DNA from: Rhizobium sp. Q54
GTDB lineage: Bacteria > Pseudomonadota > Alphaproteobacteria > Rhizobiales > Beijerinckiaceae
DNA length: 59,390 nucleotides
Assembly (NCBI GenBank): GCA_945878875.1
Contig: CAMCUC010000013.1
Span: 1-59,390 of the forward strand
Direction: 5' to 3'
Shown: piece by piece, positions 1 to 12,821 of the stretch
Layout: each line of letters opens with the position of its first letter
How positions within the stretch are numbered: the first letter of the stretch is position 1
The notes under the pieces: model-generated
What the model was told of the DNA's origin: nothing
Database searches by the model: none
The model's input: the letters and a program-made list of their open reading frames with translations, nothing else
Position numbers and translations under genes: made by a program

Positions 1-1
1 G

Positions 2-2605
2 TTTGCCATCGGCATCGCGATTGGCTCGCTGCTGGCGGCTATCATCGCCCACGGGCGAATCTTCCTGCTGCCGACGCCGATGTCGGCCTTCCTTATGGCC
101 GTCTTCCTGATCGACCTTGGATTGGCGACCTGGTCCCTGCCGCAAGCCAGCGCCAGCATTGGCCTGTGGGACTTTTTCACACATAGCCTTGGCCTTCGCA
201 TCGCCTTTGACGTGATGGGACTTGCGGTCGCAGGCGGTCTGTTCGTGGTGCCGGTGTTCTCCGCCATTCAGGCGTGGGCTGGCGAGGACCGGCGCGCACG
301 CGTGATCGCCGCCGTCAACATCGTCACTGCGATTTTCATGGTCGGCGGATCGCTGGCGACCGCCTTGCTGCAAGTCATCGGCATGGGCGAGCCCTCGCTG
401 CTGGTGCTGCTGGGTGTCCTCAACGTCGTAGCGGGCGTACTGCTGTTCAAAACGCTGCCCGCAAATTTCGCGCGCGACTCTTTGCAAATGGCGTTTCGCA
501 TCCTGTTCAGGCTGGAGGTGAAGGGGCTTGAGCATCTGGAAGCTGCGGGCGACCGCTGCGTGATTGCGGTCAATCATTTCTCGTTCCTCGACGCCCCGGT
601 GATCCTGTCCATCGTTGATCGCAAGCCGATGTTCGCCATTGACTGGCAGATCGCCAAAGCGTGGTGGGTGCGCCCGTTTCTGGGCGTTGCGCGCTGCTAT
701 CCGATGGACCCCGGCAAGCCGATGTCCACGCGCGGGCTAATCCGGCAAGTGCGCGAGGGCCAGCGGCTGGTGATCTTCCCCGAAGGGCGCATCACAGTCA
801 CGGGCGCGCTGATGAAGGTCTATGACGGTGCCGCGATGATCGCCGACAAGTCGGGCGCGCAAATCGTGCCGGTGCGGCTTGAGGGGCTTCAGCGCACGCC
901 GTTCACGCGCATGCCAAAACATCTCGTTCGCCGCTCGCTGTTTCCCAAAGTCTGCGTCACCTTCCTGCCGCCGCGCAAGCTGTCGCTGCCGCCGGACCTC
1001 GTGGGCCGCAAGCGCCGCATCGCCGCCGGCGCCGCGCTCTATGACATTATGTCGGACGTGGCGTTCCGCACCACGAACATCGAGCGCACGCTGATTCAGG
1101 CGCTCGCAAAATCTGTCAAGAATTGGGGCGGAGCCCGCACGCTGGTGGAGGACCCGCTGACAGGCGCGCTGAGCGGCCGCAAGGTTCTCATCGGCGCCGC
1201 GTTGCTGGGCCGCAAGATCATGAAGTTCACGAAGAGCGGCGAATGCGTCGGTCTGATGCTGCCCAATGCCGCGGGCGCCGCCGTCGCGTTCTTCAGCGTG
1301 CAGGCCGCTGGTCGCGTCCCCGCGATGCTGAACTTCAGCGCTGGCCCTGCGAACGTCATCGCCGCCTGCAAAGCCGCGAACCTGCGCACGGTGCTGACCT
1401 CGCGCGCCTTCATCGAGAAGGCGAAGCTGTCGTCGCTGATCGCCGCGCTCGAAGGCCACGTCGCCATTGTCTATCTCGACGACATGCGCGCCTCGATCAC
1501 GATCGGCGAAAAGCTGCGCGCTGTGCTTGAGGCGGGCCGCATGCTGGAGCGCCGGACCCCGGACGATCCCGCCGTCGTGCTGTTCACGTCGGGCTCGGAG
1601 GGCGCGCCCAAAGGCGTCGTGTTGTCCCACCGTAATTTGCTCGCCAACGTGGCGCAGATCATGGCGCGCTTTGACGTGACGCCCGCCGACGTGGTGTTCA
1701 ACGTGCTGCCGGTGTTCCATTCGTTCGGGCTGACGGGCGGCATGTTGCTGCCGATGCTCACCGGCATGAAATGCTATCTCTACCCTTCCCCACTGCATTA
1801 CCAGCAGATCCCGGAACTCATCTACGCCACCAATTCCACCGTGATGTTTGGCACCGATACGTTTCTCAACGGCTATGCGCGCACCGCTAATTCCTACGAT
1901 TTCCGCTCCGTGCGCTATCTCGTCGCCGGCGCCGAACCTGTGAAAGAAGCAACACGCCGCACCTATATGGAAAAGTTCGGCGTGCGCATTCTCGAAGGCT
2001 ACGGCGTGACGGAGACCTCGCCGGTGCTGGCGGTCAATACCCCGATGTTCAATCGCAATGGCACCGTGGGGCGCTTTATGCCCGGTATTGAGGCGCGCCT
2101 TGATCCCGTTTCCGGCGTTGAGGATGGCGGTCGCCTGTTCGTGCGCGGTCCCAATGTGATGATCGGCTATTTCCGGGCCGACAATCCCGGCGTGCTCGAA
2201 GAGACGCCCGACGGCTGGCACGACACGGGCGACATCGTCGCCATTGATGCGCAGGGCTTTGTCACGATCAAGGGCCGCGTGAAACGCTTCGCCAAGATCG
2301 CTGGCGAGATGGTGTCACTGGCCGCCGTCGAGCAGATGTGCTCCGGGCTCTGGAACGACGAGCCAGTGGCCGTCGTGTCGGCGCCGGACGCACGCAAGGG
2401 CGAGCGCCTGGTGCTTGTGACGGCCAAAACAAACGCGCTGCGCAGCGAGGTTCAGGCACATCTAAAAGCCCGAGGCGCCAATGAGCTGATGATTCCCGCC
2501 GAAATCCTGATTGTTCCCGCTCTGCCGGTGCTGGCGACGGGCAAGACGGATTTTGTGGCGCTCAATGCGCTTGTGCGCGAGCGCGTGATCGACGGGGCTG
2601 TCTGA
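2..2605 (+). CDS. aas: Aas-type MFS / lysophospholipid acyltransferase / acyl-ACP ligase fusion (5' partial)
   Basis: The reading frame is open from base 2, so the N-terminus lies outside the window. The order seen is membrane helices of an MFS (LplT-like) transporter, a PlsC acyltransferase domain (NHFSFLDAP, the NHX4D motif, then FPEGR), and an AMP-forming ligase (P-loop-like FTSGSEGAPKGV, later GYGVTE and WHDTGD). In this family lysophospholipid is flipped inward and re-acylated with a fatty acid activated on acyl carrier protein, at the inner membrane. The stop is one base before the start of a TetR regulator, so the two are probably co-transcribed. Fusion of all three activities in one chain is known in proteobacteria. 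Acyl donor and lipid specificity are inferred from the family only. Confidence 0.88.
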   Translation, partial: FAIGIAIGSLLAAIIAHGRIFLLPTPMSAFLMAVFLIDLGLATWSLPQASASIGLWDFFTHSLGLRIAFDVMGLAVAGGLFVVPVFSAIQAWAGEDRRARVIAAVNIVTAIFMVGGSLATALLQVIGMGEPSLLVLLGVLNVVAGVLLFKTLPANFARDSLQMAFRILFRLEVKGLEHLEAAGDRCVIAVNHFSFLDAPVILSIVDRKPMFAIDWQIAKAWWVRPFLGVARCYPMDPGKPMSTRGLIRQVREGQRLVIFPEGRITVTGALMKVYDGAAMIADKSGAQIVPVRLEGLQRTPFTRMPKHLVRRSLFPKVCVTFLPPRKLSLPPDLVGRKRRIAAGAALYDIMSDVAFRTTNIERTLIQALAKSVKNWGGARTLVEDPLTGALSGRKVLIGAALLGRKIMKFTKSGECVGLMLPNAAGAAVAFFSVQAAGRVPAMLNFSAGPANVIAACKAANLRTVLTSRAFIEKAKLSSLIAALEGHVAIVYLDDMRASITIGEKLRAVLEAGRMLERRTPDDPAVVLFTSGSEGAPKGVVLSHRNLLANVAQIMARFDVTPADVVFNVLPVFHSFGLTGGMLLPMLTGMKCYLYPSPLHYQQIPELIYATNSTVMFGTDTFLNGYARTANSYDFRSVRYLVAGAEPVKEATRRTYMEKFGVRILEGYGVTETSPVLAVNTPMFNRNGTVGRFMPGIEARLDPVSGVEDGGRLFVRGPNVMIGYFRADNPGVLEETPDGWHDTGDIVAIDAQGFVTIKGRVKRFAKIAGEMVSLAAVEQMCSGLWNDEPVAVVSAPDARKGERLVLVTAKTNALRSEVQAHLKARGANELMIPAEILIVPALPVLATGKTDFVALNALVRERVIDGAV

Positions 2606-2606
2606 G

Positions 2607-3197
2607 ATGACGGCGGTCGTCAAGGAATTGCGGGTTCGGGACGGGGTTGCAACGCGCGCACGCATTGAAAGCGAGGCGCTTCGCCTGTTCGCGCAAAACG
2701 GCGTTGAGGGGACGACCATCCGCGACCTTGCGCTGGCGGTAGGCGTCGCGGATGCTGCGCTCTATCGCTATTTTGGATCGAAAGAAGCCATCGCCTCCGA
2801 ATTGTTCCAGCTTCATTACGGCGCGCTGGCCGCGCGCGTTTCCGAGATAGGCGCACGCGACCTCCCCTTCAAAAAGGCGGTGCACGCGCTGGCGCATCTC
2901 TTCTGCGGCCTGTTTGACGACGAACCCAATACGTTCGCCTTCATCCTGCTCAACCAGCAAGCGCATTTGCACTATGTGCGCGACGGGGCCAACGCTGTTG
3001 AGGAGGTGCGCAAGATCGTACGCAGAGCAAAGGCGCGGGGCGAAATCTCGGCGCCCGATCCTGAACTCGCCGCCGCCATGGCGCTGGGCGTCGTGTTGCA
3101 ACCGGCGATGTTCAAACTCTACGGCGCCCTGCCCGGCCCCCTGCGGGACAGGGCGGATGAATTGGCCAAAGCTGCGGCTTTAGCGGCGGGCGCCTGA
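2607..3197 (+). CDS. TetR/AcrR family transcriptional regulator
   Basis: A 196-residue protein with an N-terminal TetR helix-turn-helix at about residues 15-60 (ALRLFAQNGVEGTTIRDLA, then ALYRYFGSKEAI) and an all-helical ligand-binding C-terminal part. The ATG lies one base after the acyltransferase stop, so translation is probably coupled. Position suggests that it senses a fatty-acyl or lipid ligand and controls the upstream fusion gene, possibly itself; that is inference. No operator palindrome is visible because the operon promoter lies outside the window. Confidence 0.88.
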   Translation: MTAVVKELRVRDGVATRARIESEALRLFAQNGVEGTTIRDLALAVGVADAALYRYFGSKEAIASELFQLHYGALAARVSEIGARDLPFKKAVHALAHLFCGLFDDEPNTFAFILLNQQAHLHYVRDGANAVEEVRKIVRRAKARGEISAPDPELAAAMALGVVLQPAMFKLYGALPGPLRDRADELAKAAALAAGA

Positions 3198-3269
3198 CGC
3201 AAGTCTGCATCTGCGCCCTTGGCGAAGCGCCGCGCGGCTGCCATATGCCTCAGATCAAGGAGAGACCAC

Positions 3270-5936
3270 ATGCGCACAGACTCAGCCAAGGCTGTCCACC
3301 TGAAGGATTATCGCCCTGCCGATCATCTGATCGACGAGACCGTTCTGGACGTGTCGCTTAACTTAAGCGTAACAATTGTGCGAGCTACCCTTTCCATTCG
3401 CCCAAATCCTGCCGGGCGCCCCGGCGCTGCACTCGTGCTCAATGGCGACGGCCTCCAGCCGCTGCACGTGGAGCTGGACGGCGTGCTCCTGAACCTGACG
3501 CCAGAAAATCTGACGCCTGACCAGCTTGTGATCGAGGCGCCGCCGCAGAAGCCTTTCACGCTGGTTGTAGAGACGCAGATCGACCCCGCCGCCAACACCC
3601 AGCTCATGGGCCTGTATCGTTCCGGCTCGGCCTATTGCACCCAATGCGAGGCGGAGGGGTTTCGTCGCATCACCTATTTCCTGGATCGCCCGGACGTATT
3701 GTCCGTGTTCACCACGCGCATCGAGGCCAATCGCAGCGAGGCGCCGGTTCTGCTTGGCAACGGCAACCCGGTTGAAAGCGGCGAGCTGGACGGCGGTCGC
3801 CATTACGCGATCTGGCATGACCCCTTCCCCAAACCCGCCTATCTCTTCGCGCTTGTGGGCGGCGATCTCGCCTCAATCCACGATAGCTTCACCACTGCAT
3901 CGGGACGCGAGGTCTCGCTGGGCATCTATGTCGAGCACGGCAAGCAGGATCGCGCCGGCTACGCGATGGACGCCCTGAAGCGCTCGATGCGTTGGGACGA
4001 GGAAGCATTCGGCTGCGAATACGATCTCGACGTGTTCAGCATCGTCGCCGTGTCCGACTTCAACATGGGCGCGATGGAGAACAAGGGCCTCAACATCTTC
4101 AACGATAAATACGTGCTCGCTCTGCCACAAACCGCGACCGACGCAGATTTCTCCAACATCGAAGCCATCATCGCGCATGAGTATTTCCACAACTGGACCG
4201 GCAATCGCATCACTTGCCGCGACTGGTTCCAGCTCTGCCTGAAAGAAGGGCTCACGGTTTTCCGCGATCAGGAGTTCTCAGCCGACCAGCGCTCGCGCCC
4301 CGTCAAGCGCATCTCCGACGTGCGGGCGCTGCGAGCGGCGCAATTCAGCGAAGACGCCGGCCCGCTGGCACATAACGTGCGGCCTGAAACTTATCATGAG
4401 ATCAATAATTTCTACACGCCGACGGTCTACGAGAAAGGCGCGGAGGTCATCCGCGCGCTGAAAAGCCTGACTGGCGATGAGGCTTTTCGCAAGGGAATGG
4501 ACCTCTACTTTACGCGCTGCGACGGCACGGCTGCGACGGTCGAGGATTTCATCGCCTGCTTTGCGGAAACGTCTGGCCGCGACCTCTCGCAATTCATGCG
4601 CTGGTACGATCAGGCGGGAACGCCAATCGTCACCGCGCGCTGGACCCATGATCCCGCCGCCCGCACTTTCACGCTCGATCTTGAACAGACCTGTCCGGCC
4701 ACGCCCGGCCAGCCGACAAAACGCCCGCAGATGATCCCGGTGGCGCTGGGTCTCGTCAACGAGGCGCAAGGCGACTTGCCGCTTCGCACGCCCCCCGTCG
4801 GCGAGCCCGGCGGCGCCAGCGTGCAGGAATGCGAGCGCAGATTGTTTGAGTTGAACGAGGAAAGCCGCCGCATTGTTTTCCTTGACGTAGCGCAATACCC
4901 CGCTCCATCCCTGCTGCGCGGCTTCTCTGCGCCGGTCCGGCTGGAGGCGCCCACGAGCGAGGCGCAATTACTGACGCTACTGGCCCACGACGTAGACCCC
5001 TTTAATCGTTGGCAGGCTGCGCAGACCTACGCCACCCGCCTTATGCTGCGTTCCGTGACCGCCCTGCGCGCTGGCGGCGAAGCCGCGGATTCCAGCGGCT
5101 ATTGCGACGCAGCGCGTTTGCTTGTCCAGAATTGGCGCGCCGATCCGGCCTTCACCGCGCAGGCGCTGTCTCTGCCCAGCGAGGCTGATCTGGCCCGGGA
5201 GATCGGGACAGATGTCGATCCGGACGCGATCCATTTCGCCCGCGATGCGCTGCGCAAAGCGCTCGGCGCTGCGCTGGGGCCAGCCCTCGCCGAAATGCAC
5301 GATGAATTGTCGCAGCCCGCACCCTATGCCCCTGACGCAGCCAGCGGCGGCAAGCGCGCCTTGAAGCAGGTAGCTCTCGACCTGCTCGTGGCCGCCGACA
5401 GGGACGACGGCGGCGAGCGTGCGATGCGCCAATATCAGGGCGCAGACAATATGACCGACCTCTTCGGCGCCCTCGTCGCCATGGCCATGAACAGCGCCAG
5501 CCAACGCGAACAGGCGCTGGATTCCTTCTTCCGCTCACACGCCGCCGATCCGCTCGTGCTGGACAAATGGTTCGCGCTGCAAGCCATGATCCCCGAGGCG
5601 GCGACCATGAGGCGCGTGAAGGAACTCATGCACCACCACGCATTCTCTATGAGTAACCCCAACCGGCTGCGTTCGCTGATCGGCACGCTGGCGAACGCCA
5701 ACCCGACCCAGTTCAACGCGCCCGATGGACAGGGCTATGCGCTTTTGGCCGACGTGGTCCTGGAAATGGATGGGCGCAACGCGCAAATCGCAGCGCGACT
5801 ACTCGTCGCATTCAAGGCGTGGAGGAGCCTCGAGCCCGGTCGCAAAGCGCTTGCGGAGGCGCAATTGCAACGCATCGCCGCACACGAGCAGCTTTCGCCA
5901 GACGTGCGAGACATTGTCACACGTTCGCTCAAATAG
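3270..5936 (+). CDS. pepN: Aminopeptidase N (M1 zinc metallopeptidase)
   Basis: About 888 residues, full length for bacterial PepN. It shows the substrate-binding GAMEN motif (NMGAMENKGLN), the zinc motif HEYFHNW (HEXXH) and the third zinc ligand Glu further on in LKEGLTVFRDQEF. The ERAP-like N-terminal beta domain comes first and the DUF3458 and ARM-type C-terminal domains follow. It removes N-terminal residues from peptides in the cytoplasm. The start is the ATG at 3270, preceded by an AAGGAGAG ribosome binding site; an upstream in-frame ATG at 3219 has no such site. It follows the TetR gene by 72 bases and appears to be its own unit. Confidence 0.95.
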   Translation: MRTDSAKAVHLKDYRPADHLIDETVLDVSLNLSVTIVRATLSIRPNPAGRPGAALVLNGDGLQPLHVELDGVLLNLTPENLTPDQLVIEAPPQKPFTLVVETQIDPAANTQLMGLYRSGSAYCTQCEAEGFRRITYFLDRPDVLSVFTTRIEANRSEAPVLLGNGNPVESGELDGGRHYAIWHDPFPKPAYLFALVGGDLASIHDSFTTASGREVSLGIYVEHGKQDRAGYAMDALKRSMRWDEEAFGCEYDLDVFSIVAVSDFNMGAMENKGLNIFNDKYVLALPQTATDADFSNIEAIIAHEYFHNWTGNRITCRDWFQLCLKEGLTVFRDQEFSADQRSRPVKRISDVRALRAAQFSEDAGPLAHNVRPETYHEINNFYTPTVYEKGAEVIRALKSLTGDEAFRKGMDLYFTRCDGTAATVEDFIACFAETSGRDLSQFMRWYDQAGTPIVTARWTHDPAARTFTLDLEQTCPATPGQPTKRPQMIPVALGLVNEAQGDLPLRTPPVGEPGGASVQECERRLFELNEESRRIVFLDVAQYPAPSLLRGFSAPVRLEAPTSEAQLLTLLAHDVDPFNRWQAAQTYATRLMLRSVTALRAGGEAADSSGYCDAARLLVQNWRADPAFTAQALSLPSEADLAREIGTDVDPDAIHFARDALRKALGAALGPALAEMHDELSQPAPYAPDAASGGKRALKQVALDLLVAADRDDGGERAMRQYQGADNMTDLFGALVAMAMNSASQREQALDSFFRSHAADPLVLDKWFALQAMIPEAATMRRVKELMHHHAFSMSNPNRLRSLIGTLANANPTQFNAPDGQGYALLADVVLEMDGRNAQIAARLLVAFKAWRSLEPGRKALAEAQLQRIAAHEQLSPDVRDIVTRSLK

Positions 5937-6148
5937 GTCCGCTCCGACGTCAAGATTCTCAATTGAAAGGGTCTTTTGCCGTGAGGCCTTATCGCGACCA
6001 TACAACCGCGAACTGCGCAGAAAAAAAGTCTGCATTCATTAACTATTAAGTTCTGGACAAAGCCCCCGTCCGGGATTCAACTGGCACTGATTCGCGGCGA
6101 TGCGGCACATGGCTGCGGATCGGTTTGACAATCTGAGGGGGCCAACCC

Positions 6149-8473
<2,325 letters not shown>

Positions 8474-11407
8474 TCAGCGCGCGAGCATCGCCTCGAAGAT
8501 GCCCCGCACATCAATACGGCGCTCGACAAGCTCGCGCTCCACACGCGGAAAGTCCGGCGAATGGGCCGCAGCCGCAATGCGCCGCAAAACGCCGGATCCA
8601 GCCTGCTTTGGATCAAACGGGCCGTCGATAGCCAGCCGGATCATCTGCGTCACCGCACCATAAAGCGTGTGCGCGGTGGTGAGTTGCTCCACGGCCGCAG
8701 GCGTCAGAAACCCCAGCCTCCCGGCATGTGCAAAGACGCCTGGCATGGAGACGTCCAGAATGTCGGGGGCCTCATGCGCGTAGCGCAGCGACAGATATTG
8801 CGCGATGAATTCCAGATCGATGAGACCGCCCGAGGCGAGCTTCAAATCCCAGGAATCGCCCTCGCCTTTTTCCTGCGCGATAAGAGTACGCATATCGCGC
8901 ACGTCTTTACGCAAAGCCTTGTCGTCACGGCTGCGATGCAGCACGCTTGACGTTACGGCAGCTATGTCGGCGCCAAGCGAGAGATCGCCAGCGATCTGGC
9001 GGGCACGCGTCAGCGCCATATGCTCCCACGTCTCGGCCTCGGTCAGCTGGTAATCGCGGAAGCTTCCAAGCTTGGTGGCGACCGGTCCCTGACGCCCGGA
9101 CGGACGCAAGCGCATATCGACTTCATAAAGCGGCCCGCGCCGCGTAGCCACGGTGAGCGCAGAGATCAACCGCTGCGTCAGGCGGGTATAATATTGCGTC
9201 GCATGCAAGGGACGCGCGCCGTAGGACTCTGCGCGCTCAGGATCAAAATCATAGAGCAGGATCACGTCGAGATCGGAGGCCGCCGTCATCTCGCGCGAAC
9301 CAAGTTTGCCCATGCCAAGAACGGCGCAACGCCCGCCGGGCACGATCCCGTGTTCGCGACAGAACACGCCCTCAACATGCAAGAGGCACGCGCGCACCAT
9401 GGCGCCTGCAAGCGCCGAATAGGCCGGCCCGGCAGCGATCGCGTCAATGGCGCCGGAGAGAACGCGCACGCCGATGAGGAACATCTCCTCCTTGGCGATG
9501 TCGCGTATGTCGTCCAGAAACGCTTCCGTGCTCGGCGCCTGCTCCTGCACGCGGGCAAGGCGCGTATCGTAGGAAGCCTCGTTGGGCTGGGCGCTCAACA
9601 AGGTTGGGTCAATGGCGGCGTCCAGCACATGCGGACGCTGCGTCACGACATGGGCCAGACGCGGCGCCCCGCCCAGAATGTCGCCGAACAATTCGCGCAC
9701 GCGATCATTCGATTTCAGGATCGAGAACAATTCAACAGCCGCAGGCATTTTCGCCAACGCCATGTCAAAAGCCGCCAGCGCAGCGTCCGGGTCGCCGCTG
9801 CCGGAGAATGACTTCAGCAAGCCCGGCACTAGCTCCGTCAACACCTCGCGCGCACGAGCGCTTTGCACGGCGGCGCGACGACCAAAATGCCAGCCGCGCA
9901 CCGTCTCGGTGGCGCGCGCAGGATCGACAAAGCCCATGGCGCGCAGGGTCTCAAGCGTTTCTGGATCATCGGAGACGCCGGTGAAAACAAGACTGCCTGC
10001 GCCGCTGTCGAGCCCCGGCGCGTGTTCGAACAAGCGCGCATAATGGTGCTCGACGCGCTGCATTTGCGCGGTAAGCGCTGTGGCGAAAGCGGCTTCGTTC
10101 TCATAGCCGCAGAAGCGGGCGAAGCGCTCCAGCTCCTCTGGCTCGCTTGGAAGGCGCTGCGTCTGTTCGTCGGCGACCATTTGCAGGCGATGCTCGATGG
10201 TGCGCAGATAACAATAGGCGGCCGTCAGATCGTCAACCGCGTCCTGCGTCACCCATCCGTCTTTCTGAAGCTCCACCAGCATGTCGAGCGTGCGCGATCC
10301 GCGCAATTGCTGGCGTCGTCCGCCAAAGATCAATTGCTGCGTCTGCACGAAAAATTCGATCTCGCGAATGCCGCCGCGCCCCAGTTTCACGTCATGCCCG
10401 GCCACTGCGATGTCGGCAAACCCGCGCACCGCATGGATTTGCCGCTTCATCGCGTGAATGTCGGCGATGGCTGCGTAATCAAAATATTTGCGCCAGATAA
10501 AAGGCGCCAGATCGGCGAGAAAACGCTCGCCCACAGCGATATCACCCGCCACAGGCCGGGCCTTGATGAAGGCGGCGCGCTCCCAGTTCTGGCCGAGCGT
10601 CTCGTAATAATCAAACGCGGCGGGCAGCGAAATCGCGACGCTGGTCGAGCCTGGATCAGGTCGCAGACGCAAATCCACGCGCAGCGCGTAGCCGTCTCCT
10701 GTTCGCTCCTGAAGCAGCCTCGCCAGCGCCTGCGTCAGCCGCACGAAGATGGGGCCGGGCGCAGCGTCCGGCGGCAAGGTCGCGGCCTCAGGATCAAAGA
10801 AGGCGACAAGATCAACGTCGCTCGAATAGTTCAATTCACGCGAGCCGTGCTTGCCCAGCGCGAGAATGACAAGTCCGCAGCCCGTCTCGGGATCATCGAG
10901 ATTGGCGATGCTCAAACGTCCGGTCGCGGATGCGCGGCGCAGCAAATATCGCAGCGCGCCCGAAACCGAAGCGTCGGCCAGATCCGACAACGCCCGCGTG
11001 ACGGCCACCACGTCCCAGATTCCGCCAATGTCGGCCAGAGCGATCAGCAGATGAGCGCGCTGCTTTGCGGCGCGCAATGCAATCATCATCGCTTCATCAT
11101 CGACCGCGTGATCACAGGCGGCGCGAAGCTCGGTCAGGCATAGCGCCAGCCCGTCTGCAGGGGTGGACCCCAACAGCTCCAGAAGTCGATTGGGTTGCGC
11201 CTCGGCAAGTCGCCAGAGGTAGGGCGAATGACCAGCCAGCCCCAGCAGCAGGCTGGCGATTGGCTTGCGTTTCAGCATAGCGGTCATTTCGCGCCCGCCC
11301 GATTTAGCGAGGTCTTTCAGACGGGTGCGCGCGAAGTCCAGATCGACCGGCTGCGAGGCGGATTTAATCAGGTCGGCGAGGAGCCCGGATTCAACAGGAA
11401 TGGTCAT
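8474..11407 (-). CDS. glnE: Glutamine synthetase adenylyltransferase / deadenylase
   Basis: 977 residues from the ATG at 11407, normal for GlnE. Two nucleotidyltransferase domains are visible, each with the GS...DxD signature: GSRELNYSSDVDLVAFFD in the N-terminal deadenylylase half and GSREMTAASDLDVILLYDF in the C-terminal adenylylase half. It adds AMP to, or removes it from, glutamine synthetase according to nitrogen status signalled by PII. The longer open frame upstream to 11725 is antisense-frame sequence within the kinase gene and is rejected as the start. The gene overlaps the 3' end of the upstream kinase by 17 bases, so it may be read through from the two-component operon. Confidence 0.95.
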   Translation of the reverse strand: MTIPVESGLLADLIKSASQPVDLDFARTRLKDLAKSGGREMTAMLKRKPIASLLLGLAGHSPYLWRLAEAQPNRLLELLGSTPADGLALCLTELRAACDHAVDDEAMMIALRAAKQRAHLLIALADIGGIWDVVAVTRALSDLADASVSGALRYLLRRASATGRLSIANLDDPETGCGLVILALGKHGSRELNYSSDVDLVAFFDPEAATLPPDAAPGPIFVRLTQALARLLQERTGDGYALRVDLRLRPDPGSTSVAISLPAAFDYYETLGQNWERAAFIKARPVAGDIAVGERFLADLAPFIWRKYFDYAAIADIHAMKRQIHAVRGFADIAVAGHDVKLGRGGIREIEFFVQTQQLIFGGRRQQLRGSRTLDMLVELQKDGWVTQDAVDDLTAAYCYLRTIEHRLQMVADEQTQRLPSEPEELERFARFCGYENEAAFATALTAQMQRVEHHYARLFEHAPGLDSGAGSLVFTGVSDDPETLETLRAMGFVDPARATETVRGWHFGRRAAVQSARAREVLTELVPGLLKSFSGSGDPDAALAAFDMALAKMPAAVELFSILKSNDRVRELFGDILGGAPRLAHVVTQRPHVLDAAIDPTLLSAQPNEASYDTRLARVQEQAPSTEAFLDDIRDIAKEEMFLIGVRVLSGAIDAIAAGPAYSALAGAMVRACLLHVEGVFCREHGIVPGGRCAVLGMGKLGSREMTAASDLDVILLYDFDPERAESYGARPLHATQYYTRLTQRLISALTVATRRGPLYEVDMRLRPSGRQGPVATKLGSFRDYQLTEAETWEHMALTRARQIAGDLSLGADIAAVTSSVLHRSRDDKALRKDVRDMRTLIAQEKGEGDSWDLKLASGGLIDLEFIAQYLSLRYAHEAPDILDVSMPGVFAHAGRLGFLTPAAVEQLTTAHTLYGAVTQMIRLAIDGPFDPKQAGSGVLRRIAAAAHSPDFPRVERELVERRIDVRGIFEAMLAR

Positions 11408-12821
11408 GTTTGGCGTCGCCGCTCCGGCTTTTTGCATCGCCCGCAGCCGCCGGAAAAACCAGAACGACGCACAGGCCAGGCTCGTTGTCTTCGATTCTGA
11501 CGACGCCATTGTGGAGGCTGGCGACCGCCGCCACAAGGGACAGGCCGAGACCAGAGCCGGGACGCGAGCGCGAACCCTCCAGCCGCACGAAGCGCCCCAG
11601 GACGCGCTCGCGATCAGCGGCAGGGATGCCCGGGCCATTATCAGCCACGCTCGCCTCGACCTTGTCGCCGACGCGCTGCACGTGAACATAGATCGCGCCG
11701 CGCCGCCCCGAAGCTGGCGCAGCATATTTCAGAGCGTTGTCGATAAGGTTGGCCAAAGCCTGCCCCACCAGCTCGCGGCTGCCGCGAACTATGCTCTCGC
11801 CGCTCGTCTCCACGACAAGATCAATTCCGGCCTCGTCGGCGACGGGCTCATAAAGTTCGGCCACGTCGCGAACGCAGGTCGCCAGGTCGAACGCAACATG
11901 CTCGCCGCGCTCGCCCCCCGCCTCCAGCCGCGCGATGGTCAAAAGCGCATTGAAGATGAGGATGAGTTGCTCGGATTCCTCCAGCATCTTTTCCAGCGCT
12001 ATGCGGTAGTCCTTTGGATCGCTGGCGCTGCGCAGCGCCTCCTCGGCGCGGTTGCGCAGGCGCGTCAGAGGCGTCTTCAAATCGTGCGCGATGTTGTCGG
12101 AGACTTCGCGCACGCCCGCCATCAGCTCCTGAATGCGCTCCAGCATTTCGTTGAGGTTGCCGGCCAGACGATCCAGCTCATCGTTGGCGCCCGCCAGCGG
12201 CAATCGTTGCGCAAGGTCGCCCTGCATGATCGTGCGCGCACTGTCGCTGATCGCCTCCACCCGTCGCAAAACGCGCCGCGCCACAAACAGGCCGCCAAGC
12301 GCGCCAATCACCACCAGCCAGAACAGCGACGTCAACAACGCGCCGCCCATTACATTGCGCAAACTTTCGCGATCTTCCAGATCGCGGCCAACCAACAGGC
12401 GAAAGCCGCCGGGCAAGAGAAAAATACGCGCCAGCGCCCGGCGATCAATCTCCGCCTCGCCGACGCGCTCATACGTCGTTTCACGCATGCCGGGCAGAAG
12501 CAGCACCTCGGGCGGCAGGCCTTTGATGTTGCCGGTGATCGCCTGGCCCTGAAAATTCATGACCAGATAAAGCGAGGCGCCGGGCTGGCACACGCGCCGC
12601 TCCACGACATCGACGAGGCGACGGATGCCGCCTTGCGCATATTGTTCGGACAGGCCGTTGATCTCGGCCTCGATGGTTGCGCCAATTTGTTCGTCAATCA
12701 GGCGCCCGACATTCCACGAGACCCATGTCATGACAACGCTGGCGCCAATCGCAAACGCGACCAGATAGCCCAGAGAAAGCTTGAAAGCCGTGGTGCGAAA
12801 GAGCTTACCGAGCACTGTCAC
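11391..12821 (-). CDS. EnvZ/PhoQ-type sensor histidine kinase
   Basis: 476 residues. A first membrane helix at about residues 13-35, a periplasmic sensor of about 130 residues and a second helix near 160-182 lead to HAMP, HisKA (H-box NIAHDLKTPLTRLRNRAEE), N-box NLIDNALKYA, DNGPGIP and SGLGLSLVAAV. It would autophosphorylate on the H-box His and pass phosphate to the response regulator just upstream, which it overlaps by 17 bases. The signal is not known. Position between glnE and degP is typical of rhizobia. The protease neighbour makes envelope stress a reasonable but unproven input. Confidence 0.9.
   Translation of the reverse strand: MTVLGKLFRTTAFKLSLGYLVAFAIGASVVMTWVSWNVGRLIDEQIGATIEAEINGLSEQYAQGGIRRLVDVVERRVCQPGASLYLVMNFQGQAITGNIKGLPPEVLLLPGMRETTYERVGEAEIDRRALARIFLLPGGFRLLVGRDLEDRESLRNVMGGALLTSLFWLVVIGALGGLFVARRVLRRVEAISDSARTIMQGDLAQRLPLAGANDELDRLAGNLNEMLERIQELMAGVREVSDNIAHDLKTPLTRLRNRAEEALRSASDPKDYRIALEKMLEESEQLILIFNALLTIARLEAGGERGEHVAFDLATCVRDVAELYEPVADEAGIDLVVETSGESIVRGSRELVGQALANLIDNALKYAAPASGRRGAIYVHVQRVGDKVEASVADNGPGIPAADRERVLGRFVRLEGSRSRPGSGLGLSLVAAVASLHNGVVRIEDNEPGLCVVLVFPAAAGDAKSRSGDAKHDHSC

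Noticed and set aside
737-2221. Long minus-strand open frame opposite the Aas-type gene
   Set aside because: Product is His/Arg/Gly-rich with no family, and it lies antisense to a well-supported gene. High-GC codon bias creates such frames.
6039-6050. TTAA-N3-TTAA upstream of the PleC-like gene as a CtrA site
   Set aside because: Half-site spacing is three, not seven, so it does not fit the CtrA pattern.
9020-11143. Long plus-strand frames opposite glnE
   Set aside because: No motif or ribosome site; fully antisense to conserved glnE domains.
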